DNA of 64,000 nt from Tachypleus tridentatus (lineage: Eukaryota > Arthropoda > Merostomata > Xiphosura > Limulidae). Positions 46,501-58,500 of the stretch are shown here, one piece after another. The stretch's first letter is position 1; every line of letters begins with the position of its first letter. The stretch is taken from positions 153,261,592-153,325,591 of the forward strand of contig NC_134832.1 of the NCBI RefSeq assembly GCF_004210375.1, in the 5' to 3' direction. A model generated the notes under the pieces. The model did no database searches. It was not told the origin of the DNA and saw only the letters and a list, made by a program, of their open reading frames with translations. Made by a program: the position numbers and the translations under genes.

Positions 46501-49500
46501 AAGTGACACAAACAAGTTGGTTTTGATAATTGTGTGGGAAAGTGACACAAACAAGTTGGTTTTGATAATTGTGTGGGAAAGTGACACAAACAAGTTGGTT
46601 TTGATAATTGTGTGGGAAAGTGACACAAACAAGTTGGTTTTGATAATTGTGTGGGAAAGTGACACAAACAATTTGGTTTTGATAATTGTGTGGGAAAGTG
46701 ACACAAACAATTTGGTTTTGATAATTGTGTGGGAAAGTGACACAAACAAGTTGGTTTTGATAATTGTGTGGGAAAGTGACACAAACAAGTTGGTTTTGAT
46801 AATTGTGTGGGAAAGTGACACAAACAAGTTGGTTTTGATAATTGTGTGGGAAAGTGACACAAACAAGTTGGTTTTGATAATTGTGTGGGAAAGTGACACA
46901 AACAAGTTGGTTTTGATAATTGTGTGGGAAAGTGACACAAACAAGTTGGTTTTGATAATTGTGTGGGAAAGTGACACAAACAAGTTGGTTTTGATAATTG
47001 TGTAACATACCAATGAAAGACAGTTATCCTTTTCACAAGAATTGACTTATGGTTAAAAGGTATTGTGCTTTTTGTTATTGTGTGTAGTGTTTCAGTATTG
47101 TAATAAATATCTTCATATTTAAAGAAATAGTAATTTTTTAATACTAGTTTTCACTCACAAAAGAGTAGCAATTGACAGTAACTTGGTTCAGCATATTTCA
47201 GTAGAAATGTAACTCTTTTACAGGTTCAAAAGTTCTGTTTAATTCTCTGTGTTTTGCTTCAGTCATTTCATTACGTATCCATGAAACTATACATGCTATA
47301 ACTTGTAAAATACATGTTTCTTCACAAAACTTGGTATGTTTTGTTTACTGTAAATATATGGAGCTATAGTCTTTACTATTCTAAGTGCAAAGTGAGATTT
47401 AAATATACTTTTTGTTATTTTGTAGTTTTCAAATTTCATACAACTTTAGAAATGAATATAAAAATGTTTTTCACTTTGTATTTTGTGTTATGTTTTTACA
47501 CCCTTGATTGATCTTGTAACTACAAAAGAAAAGCCATTCTCCTTTTTGTCTTCCTAAATTGACTACCTGTTGTTACAGACAGTTTACACTTTTTATTATG
47601 ACAGCTAAATATAATGCAAATCTCCTGGTTATTGAGATTTATTGTTTACTGTCAGATTAACACTAAAATAAACTATTACTGTAGTTAGCTTTGTTTAAAC
47701 ACAGTTAATAGAACATTTTGTTAAATTACTTCATTCTCCATGAGTGAAATGTGGTTGTGCTGTCAGGTATCTTGTTGTTATTCATTTTTTCTTATTTAAC
47801 TTTAAAAGTAAGTAACTTGTACATTTTATTTACATATAGGTCTTGTACCTTTTTTGTTTTCTTGTTGTCTCAAAGTTAACCATATTTGTTGATAGTACTT
47901 TACTCAATTTTTATTTATTTTAAATATGCAAATTAAGTAACAAAATATCAAAAACAATGAAGAATTGTCCTAAAACTGTTACAGTTTACCTGGTTAATGT
48001 AATATCCATGATAGCAAAGTGTGTGATTGACACACTGTAACTTAAAACTGATTGTGCAAATGAGCTGGCCTTGAAAGAAAATACATATTGATCTATTCTT
48101 TCTATAGATAATTGAGTAGCAAATGTCACAGAGAATTAGATATATACAGCATGTGCTTTGAGGGGAGCATGTAAGTTTCAATTTATGGCTAAAGAAAGAA
48201 GAAGGGATGCTATAAATGTTTATTTTGACTTGGGGATGTCTATTGTACAAGTGTGTAAGTGCTTGTAGACTTGGAAAATAAAATAAGGAAAAAATAAAGT
48301 GTTTAATTTGTAGAGAAGAAGTGTCACATGATACAAAAAGTGAATATTGAAAACATATTTAATATTTCCTTTTCAAACTAAAAACCACCACCCATTGGTA
48401 AGTCTACAGATTTACATTGCTAATCTCAGGGGTTTGATTCCTCTTGGTGGACTCAGCAGATAGTCCGATGTGGCTTTACAATAAGAAAACACACACATAA
48501 ACTAAGAAATTCAAACTCATAATAAAAGTTTAATTATAATGTATGTTTTGTTGCAAAGTTTATTGACACACATTGACAGTGACGCACTGTAATTAAATCT
48601 TGAATGTAATTCTGAAAAGTCTGTGTTATGTGCCCCAAGGCCTGGTTGTATTTGTAGTTTGCCTGAACTTTTAACCCTTGTTAGACTTTTCAGTGTTTTA
48701 AACATGTTAGTTATTGGGTTTTAAGTACTGGAAACACCTGTCTATTGTTTTTATCAGGATGAAACTTAGCATGATTCCTAACTAAACTCTGACCAAAAAA
48801 TGTTTCAAGCCCAGAATTCTTATTTTGTGTTATGGTTTGATCAGATTTTTAACTGGAAGAAACATTAGCAGCTTCACCATATCTTTAGTAATTATATAAT
48901 TTATTCCATTAAAGTTAGGTTTGGATATTTTTAGTTATGCAGGTTGATCTGAATATTTACATTTGTCAAGATTAGTTATAAGACAGTTTCCTTATAGAGT
49001 TTGAAACAACCTGAGTTTGTGCTATGTCGTAAATGTCCCTCATTATGTGATATAACATTATTATTATGTGGCTGTAGCATAGATATTTATTTATTTAGTA
49101 AAATAAAAATGTATTTTTTGAGTTCAAGTTGATGTAGTTATAAAACAAATTGTGTGTTTCAAAGATTGTGGTGTTATATTTTATGTACTCAAATATAGTT
49201 GATTTTTTGTTCTTCATATACTTAAGTAATTATTTATTGTTTTTGTAATCCCATTACTAGTGGCTGTAACTGTGGCTATAACATAAAATATGTCTGAACA
49301 AAAATTGTGTTCATAACATAACATTTAAGGTAACTTTAAGTTATAAATTGGAATTATTTAAAAAACAGTAAAAATATGTCACACTTTTGTTTCTTTTCTT
49401 TTGTTTATAAATTTTTAGATGAGTGAACTGTTAACAATACTTGTGTTTTATGCAGTTAATTTATCGGGAACTAATGATTGTTTCATACAGTTAATGTATC

Positions 49501-52500
49501 AGGAACTAATGATTGTTTCATACAGTTAATGTATCAGGAACTAATGATTGTTTCATACAGTTAATGTATCAGGAACTAATGATTGTTTCATGCAGTTAAT
49601 GTATCAGGAACTAATGATTGTTTCATGCAGTTAATGTATCAGGAACTAATGATTGTTTCATGCAGTTAATGTATCAGGAACTAATGATTGTTTCATGCAG
49701 TTAATGTATCAGGAACTAATGATTGTTTCATACAGTTAATGTATCAGGAACTAATGATTGTTTCATACAGTTAATATATCAGGAACTAATGATTGTTTCA
49801 TACAGTTAATATATCAGGAACTAATGATTGTTTCATACAGTTAATATATCAGGAACTAATGATTGTTTCATACAGTTAATATATCAGGAACTAATGATTG
49901 TTTTATACAATTAATATATCAGGAACTAATGATTGTTTTATACAATTAATATATCAGGAACTAATGATTGTTTTATACAATTAATATATCAGGAACTAAT
50001 GATTGTTTTATACAATTAATATATCAGGAACTAATGATTGTTTTATACAATTAATATATCAGGAACTAATGATTGTTTCATACAGTTAATGTATCAGGAA
50101 CTAATGATTGTTTCATACAGTTAATGTATCAGGAACTAATGATTGTTTCATACAGTTAATGTATCAGGAACTAATGATTGTTTCATACAGTTAATGTATC
50201 AGGAACTAATGATTGTTTCATACGGTTAATGTATCAGGAACTAATGATTGTTTCATACGGTTAATGTATCAGGAACTAATGATTGTTTAATACGGTTAAT
50301 TTATCAGGAACTAATGATTGTTTAATACGGTTAATTTATCAGGAACTAATGATTGTTTAATACGGTTAATTTATCAGGAACTAATGATTGTTTAATACGG
50401 TTAATATATCAGGAACTAATGATTGTTTCATACGGTTAACTTATCAGGAACTAATGATTGTTTCATACGGTTAACTTATCAGGAACTAATGATTGTTTCA
50501 TGCGGTTAACTTATCAGGAACTAATGATTGTTTCATGCGGTTAACTTATCAGGAACTAATGATTGTTTCATGTGGTTAACTTATCAGGAGCTAATGATTG
50601 TTTCATGCGGTTAACTTATCAGGAGCTAATGATTGTTTCATACGGTTAATATATCAGGAACTAATGATTCTATCTACATTTATTTTCACAGGTAGGAAAG
50701 TCTTTGTCAGTGTTCACAGTAATAGTAGTCCTTTGTGTTTATTTTGTGCTGTTATTGGTTAAATGATTGAATGGTTTATACGCTAATACTTGTATCTTAC
50801 AAGTTTGTAATAGAGTCAGTGATGAATAGAAAAGTTTGACTTGTATATTTATTTTCATACTTATTAGTTCACTTTTAACAGAAGTCAGAAACTTTCCGTT
50901 ACAGGAAAGGGTGGTCAGTTGCTCAGAATAGGTTGTTCAATAAAATAGTGAAGATACTGAACACGGACCGTTTAGCTCGTCTTACCTATGAAGGCACTAA
51001 TAATGAACCGGTCATGAGACGGCTTGCTGTTGACAAGACAGCACAAAGAATTCGCCAGGTTTTCTCATCCTTCTCTTGGGTATGTGTTTTCTGGCTATTA
51101 TTCATCATAACTAATAGATATCTTCAAGCTGTTAGTAATAGCCCTTAGTACTAGCATTAGCCACTGCAGGCAATGTAAAGATATTGAACACCCATTGGTA
51201 TATGGTAATAAACAAATGTAATGGATACTACAGTTGAATAGTGTAGTACATTTATTAATGGAGTTTTTTTCACCTTCATCTCTATGAATCACACAGTTTA
51301 AGTTTGCCTATAATGTTATATGTAGAATTATAACACGAGAAACACAATAACCTTTCTCAACTATTTTATGTACAAGTTGATCACTGATGTTTTAAGTAAT
51401 TGTAAATGCAATCATTTTAAATAATTTATTGTTTAAAAGGTATTTTGTTAAATGGTTGGGTAACAGAAAAAAAGTCTGAGAAATGTAAGAATGCAAGCTA
51501 TTGTATGTGACTAAGGGTAGATTGGAGATTCGTATGAAATTCTTACCTTGGAATATATCATACCCTTGATGTACCACAGATAAAACTTCTTGTAATTATA
51601 AAGTTTACTGTTTATTAATATAAATTGAATCTATGTTTTATTATTGGATGTGAAAACCAGAGAGAAAAACTGATTAAGGCTTAATGTTCTATCATTATAG
51701 GTGTGTTTAACTTTGAGAAGGTTTTAGAATGAAAACAAGTAATAAAAAATGAATATGATGCAGGTTTGGTAATGTCATAAAGTACAGAAACATGACGGGA
51801 CAAAACTATACAAAATTCACTACGTAAGTAGCCAACTCTTTCTAAAAATAACATTTATTTACAACTAAATATTGGATTACTTTTGATTGGCATGAATTCA
51901 GATTTAAATAGAAGCAATTAAACTGAATAATGTCATTAATCTTAAGAGTGGCTTATTCCAATAAGCTTGTAATGTTGATTTAGTGGCTTCTTATTTTGGG
52001 ACTTTTTATAGTTTTATGTATTCATCCCAACCTTGTTTCTGTACAAGGCCTTTTATAAAAAGGTATGACTGGATCATACTAATTTTTATTACATGTTTCC
52101 ATTCTCTTTCTTTTAAACAATACCAACAAATATTTTATAATGAACGGCAGTTGCTAAAGGCAGCAGTTTTAGCCTGGCATAATGATTTATCTTAACAGAC
52201 ATCATTTGTTGAACTGAGTGAAACACAATATTGCTTCTGTACTCCACAAGTTAAAATACAACACTTTGGTGTATAAATTATAACAACAACTTCCACCATT
52301 GGAGAGCTAGCCCTTCTGACACCAGAGTTGGAACATTTGGCTGTTACACTACTCATCAGTTCTTTAGTGATGTTTTTTTGGCTAAACCGAAGGTCTTTAT
52401 GTAGTGACAGTGTGAGAACAAAATGGCTGAAGCATGTTATGCATAGCTCATAAATGTCTCTTGGATGGTTATAAGAAGAGATTTGAAACTATTATGGATA

Positions 52501-55500
52501 ATATGCATCAGCCATTTTTTTTTCTCATTCCATTCCTGCATATTAAGCACTACCCTATACAATGACTGATGACCTCTGATGGCCATTGTATACCTTGCTA
52601 CATAAATTGTATGTTTGAAAGGAGTGTTTAACCTTTATCGTGGTTTGTTAATGCCTGAAAAAAGTGCTTGATAATTGTTTTAGAATATTAGTTGAGTTCT
52701 AAAATATTGTTTAAAGAACATTTTATTGTGTTTTATGTATGTACTTTTTGTGTCATTTAAAGTTGCAAAAATAAAACCTTAAAAATTAAAGTACAGTAAG
52801 ACCAGTGACAAATACTTTTATCTGTTGTTGGACAATACCATATAAAACACTTAAAAACAACCAGAATCTGAGAATATTGGTTTGTAAGTTATAAAGTTTT
52901 GTCAAAGGTTGGAAGCATGTTGGGCCCAAGTAAAGATAACACTGCTCTGGGGTGTATTTAAATTTTTTTTTCTTTATTTTGATTATGCATTTCAAGATAT
53001 TTACGTCTCATGTAAATTCTGCAGAAGAATAAATTTTATGCAATTGAAAATTAGAGGTGTACCAATACTGATAGTGTGTTGGACATTTGGTTAATATTAC
53101 TTATTGTAAAATTAGAGTTAAAATTACTTTTTGGTAACAATACTTGTTTATTAAGATGTTATATTGTTTTGCAAGAATTGTGTTTCCATGTTGTTATCAT
53201 TAGTGTAATCACGTGAAATGTGTATTTTTAAACTTCTGGGATGGAAGAAATTACTGTTGAAATTTCTTTATTAAAAAGAAAAGGTGACAGTATTGATATA
53301 AAACCTTGTAAATAATGGAATGAAAATAATAAGTAATTTATTTAAACTTTCAGGATGACAAGCTTCTTCTGTGGCTTTATCAGACAATAGTTGAAAACCT
53401 TCCATTTCCTTACTTGGCAGCTTATTTGGATGTCTTACAAACTTTAAAGTCAAAAGTAAGGTTCTTTAGTTTTATTCAAAATCAGTTTGGTTTGTGTTTG
53501 AAAACTAGTGCAAGTGTTTAGTTTCTACTAGTATTATTGAAGAATCCAAAGATTATCAGTGTAGGAATACGTCGCACAGTGAGGTTAACACGTTGGAAAA
53601 AAACTACCTCGTTAATTGAATCATCACTGAACAGGGAATAGTTTTAATATGAAAAATAATGACACATGGGTATCATAAGGAATTTCATCATAGTAGAAAT
53701 AATTAAGTCTATTTAATTAATATTAAAGTCTATTAACTCTAATTAAAACAATGAAAATTTTCTTTTGAAAAATGAAAACTAAAAGTTTACTGATTAAAGA
53801 AAAATCCATCTAATTTAAGTTGCACCATCTTTTTTTTTTTTTTCCCTCCTGGAGTTCTCAGTAACATTTTCTAAGGCTTGTTGGTCATTAATGCTGCACT
53901 CTACGTCTGGATCATGATTTGTAATTAAGTTTCCACTGCTCTAAACATTTCTTCAAGTTCCTGTAAGGGAAATTCTTTTTCCCACTTTTCACTAGCACCT
54001 TCTTTACTCTGGACTTTCTTCTTCTTCCTCATATGTCCGATCTTGGTCTGAGTTAAGGAACGTATCATTGTTGAGAGCTTGAGAATGTGCGTCAGTGTCC
54101 TCTCGAACATTAGCCACTTCCAAAGACTCGAATCCAAGATTGAGTCCAGTTTTGATGACATCTTCAGAAACATCCCTAATTTTGGACTCAAAGCCACAGG
54201 AATCACTTACGCAATGAGGCAAAACATGCTTTCATACTGCTCTCATGTTACTCTTGCTTTGAACCATGCTTCGTTGATGTTGTGATTTTTTCCAGAATTC
54301 AGGCAAAGATAGTGCAGCTTCTCTAGTTGTGGCCTTCATTGCTTGAGAAAAAGTTTGCCTCTAATAATAAGCTTTAAATGTCACAATGACACCTTGATCT
54401 GTTGGTTGCAGTAGAGATCTATCAGGTGGAAGAAAATGAATTTTGACATTTTTTATTAAAGTCGCAAAGTACCATTGGATGGCCTGGTGCATTATCTCAT
54501 AACAACAAAGATTTAAAGCTCAATTTGTTTTCGTTGCAGTAATGTTCAACTGCAGGACAAAAATAACTCTTTAACCAGTCTTTAAACAAAGTTTTCGTGA
54601 CTCATGCTTTGTTATTTGTAAGCCAAATAAGTCATCTTTGCATGGCTGCTAAGTGCTTGAGGGGTTTGCTCATAATACACAAGCATGGGTTTTAATTTTA
54701 AATTGTCAGATGTATTTCCACCTAACAAAAGTGTCAAACAATCTTTTGATGCCTTATAACCTGGCTGAGTGTTTTCATTTTCTGATAGAAAAGTTCTAGA
54801 AGGCATTTTTTTCCAAAATAAACCCGTTTCATCAACATTATAAATTTGGTTATCTTTGTACCCACCTTTTTCAATAATTTCTATAAATTCATTAGGAAAT
54901 TTTTCATCAGCATCTTTGTCTGCACTTGAGTTTTTGCCTACAATGCGAATATTATGAATCAATGCTTTTTGTATTGATTATTTTACAGTTCTTACAGATG
55001 ATTCATTTATTCCTTTGTATCATGCGATTTGGCAAACGAAGCACCTTCTTCATGGCACTTGATGATTTCAAGTTTCTCTTTTAGTGTAAACCATTTACAT
55101 TTCTTTGATTCTGTATCATCACACTTTCTTTTTTCACTCATAATAAAGGGATCTGTAAAAATATCAAGAAGGATACACCCATGCTCAAGAAGAAACAGCT
55201 GACCTTAGATTTGTACTTTACAGTATATAAATGTGCATGAGCTTGCAGAAAGATCTAGAATAAGTGAGTGACACAAATTCATGGAGATCATTTCAGAAAA
55301 ATGTCAGCCATAATAAAAAGGACCCAGGGACATGTACATATATAAATACAGCTGTATTGTAGTGAATCATTCGGTACTAATTGAATCATCAGTTGGAAAT
55401 TATAAACCACACTATAGTGAATTCTGTATTGATTGAAGCTGTACTGTGCGAGGTATTGCTGTACTAAGTAGTTATGTAAGTCGAGAGTGTAGATATAATT

Positions 55501-58500
55501 GATTAAATTATTAAGATTGATGTTAACCTTTTATGTTGATAAAAGTAGTGTACATATATTAACTACATGGAAATAACTTAATCAGTTGGTATGTGTCTCC
55601 TGCAGCTCGTACATTTAAAAAAAATAAGATGGGTGTGCACTATCTTCATAGCTTTTTCAACCACTACATTATTCTAACATGGTATCAATTTTCCTGTTTT
55701 CATTTATATTCTGTTTTTTAAAGTAATTATTGATTACCCGTGATTTTTTCATTATACGTTTTTTGAATGTAACCAGTTTGACAAGAAACATTGCTTTATC
55801 TGAAAAAGGTAATTTGGATGAATTGCTAATGTTGACTAAATATTACCATATCATTACCATTATTGTTTTTCAAATGTGCAGTAATCCTACATTGATTTCT
55901 GTAAATAAAATAATTTAATAATGAAAAGAAGTTTTACAGTTATTTGAGGGTATTAATACTTATATTTAAAACCTATTAAGACTATAATTAGAAACAATTA
56001 AGTAGCCAGTTAGCCAATTCATTTACGTACAATGTTTAAATAGAATTCACATCAAAAGGATATTCCTTAAAGATTTGAGTCATCAGGATGTTTTGAAATT
56101 TACTGTTTCTATTCACTAAAGAGTAAACTCACGTAATTAAAATCTCAAATTTACAGCTAGTGCAAATCAATAAAAAATTTATGTATCAGAAAGTTAAAAA
56201 CAATGTAATTAGAGACAAAAACTTGTATCAAAGTAAGCTACTTGTATTCAATAATGACAAAACCTTCTCCAAATATTTTACATTTCTTACTGTATTAAAC
56301 TTATTACAAAGTTTTTTGTTCCCCATTCAACCCATTTCCAAATTGTATAATCTTACTTTATTACAAATCATCTAATGTCTTCTTACATAAGAAAATTTCT
56401 GCAGTTTTCAAACAGATGTGATTTTAATGCATGTATTCCAGTTGGTGCAAACCTTTTCCATCCATCTTTTTGCCATAGGGTTGCTCTTTCTCTTTCATAT
56501 GTATGACTGGCTTCTTCTAACTCATTCCACACAGAAGTCAGCCTGTCATAATCTCAGTTCCTTCTCAAAACTGCTCAGATAGGTTGGTTGATCTTTTTGG
56601 TGAAGTCCTTCTTTTGTTCTACCTGGTTCCTTGTTTATTTGGGTGTTTTCTTATGTATCCATCTCATTTGGACCTAACTTTATCTTGTTTAACTGTTCTA
56701 AGGCACAGGCTGTTTTGAATCACCTGCTTGTTCACTTGCTTTCTACTCATGAGGTTCTGTAACTCTTGGGGGTGTGGTCTTTGCAGACTCCACTCGTACC
56801 CCTGGACCAGGTTCATAGGAGGTCCCTACCATGGGTCCTTCACGACCAATGGCTCTCTGTTTGGGTATCTTTGGACTCTCCCATTGAACTTTCTTTCTAT
56901 CTTGTGATGGTTGGTCACAGCTTATTTTTTGGTGGGTGTTTTGCTTTTTTCTTCACAGCTAGATTTAAATTTGGTCACAGATCACAGATGCATTCCTTTG
57001 GGACTCGGGTGCATGGTTTGACCACTGTGTGGCTTAAGGTCATTAGTCCATGGGGACACGTTATCTTTCATTCAACTTCCTCAATGTTTTTATTGTTCAT
57101 TTGGCTTTCAATCGTTTCTTCCTTTCTCCAGGGATTCCACTTTTAAGAATTCCCTCGGGTGTATACAAATGAGATCCCTGTGTTTCTCTTCTTGTTCTAA
57201 AAGTTTTGAAGCTTTTAGTAAACATCACAAATCCATGAATATATGGTGTTAGTGTTGACTGCTCAAAGTGCAAAGTGATTTTCATGTTCAAATTAAAAAT
57301 ACTTTTCTTTATCAAAAAATTTCAAGTTTAATTTTCATAGGTTTTAAAATCTCCCATTTTTCTATTATTTTCTGTGTCCTATCTATATACAGGGTCAATT
57401 ACTATGACTGACCTTACTTCCACCACAAAAATGTAAGGATGGAAAAATACAAAATGAAATAAGTAGTATTGTTCTATTGTTGTTATTACTGACTACAAAG
57501 TATTGTTCTATTGTTGTTATTACTGACTACAAAGTATTGTTCTATTGTTGTTATTACTGACTACAAAGTATTGTTCTATTGTTGTTATTACTGACTACAA
57601 AGTATTGTTCTATTGTTGTTATTACTGACTACAAAGTATTGTTTTATTGTTGTTATTACTGACTACAAAGTATCAGTTTCTTTTCATGACAGTGGTTGCA
57701 ACAACACTTGTTGAAGGTAATAAAAATGCACTAGTAGGAGGGGCTACTCTGGTAGGTTTGTTAAATATTTTGATGTCTCAGCAAATAAAAAAGTGGGAGG
57801 TTTTTATTTTACATTTTAGGTTGTAAATATGACACAAACAAATAAATATATTTTAGGTTGTAAATATGACACAAACAAATAAATATATTTTAGGTTGTAA
57901 ATATGACACAAACAAATAAATATATTTTAGGTTGTAAAGATAACACAAACAAATAGAATATATTTTAGGTTGTAAATATGACACAAACAAATAGAATATA
58001 TTTTAGGTTGTAAATATGACACAAACAAATAAATATATTTTAGGTTGTAAATATGACACAAACAAATAAATATATTTTAGGTTGTAAATATGACACAAAC
58101 AAATAAATATATTTTAGGTTGTAAATATGACACAAACAAATAAATATATTTTAGGTTGTAAATATGACACAAACAAACAAATATATTTTAGGTTGTAAAT
58201 ATAACACAAACAAATGAATATATTTTAGGTTGTAAATATGACAAACAAATAGAATATATTTTAGGTTGTAAATATGACACAAACAAATAGAATATATTTT
58301 AGGTTGTAAATATGACACAAACAAATAGAATATATTTTAGGTTGTAAATATGACACAAACAAATAGAATATATTTTAGGTTGTAAATATGACACAAACAA
58401 ATAGAATATATTTTAGGTTGTAAATATGACACAAACAAATAGAATATATTTTAGGTTGTAAATATGACACAAACAAATAGAATATATTTGCATTTTTTTC

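Noticed and set aside
43978-47036. Many overlapping open frames of 100-572 codons on both strands
   Set aside because: All come from the 39-bp repeat (13 codons per unit). Several frames are open at once over the same DNA, which real genes do not show.
51055-51062. CAG|GTTTTC as the end of exon 3
   Set aside because: The downstream TGG|GTATGT keeps the conserved FSSFSW segment and joins exon 4 in phase 0.
54612-54962. A host jerky/CENP-B-like gene
   Set aside because: It lies between matching inverted ends and is full of stops and shifts, so it is a Tigger-like transposon remnant.
24583-58489. CRISPR-like arrays
   Set aside because: The units abut directly without unique spacers and the genome is eukaryotic, so these are minisatellites.
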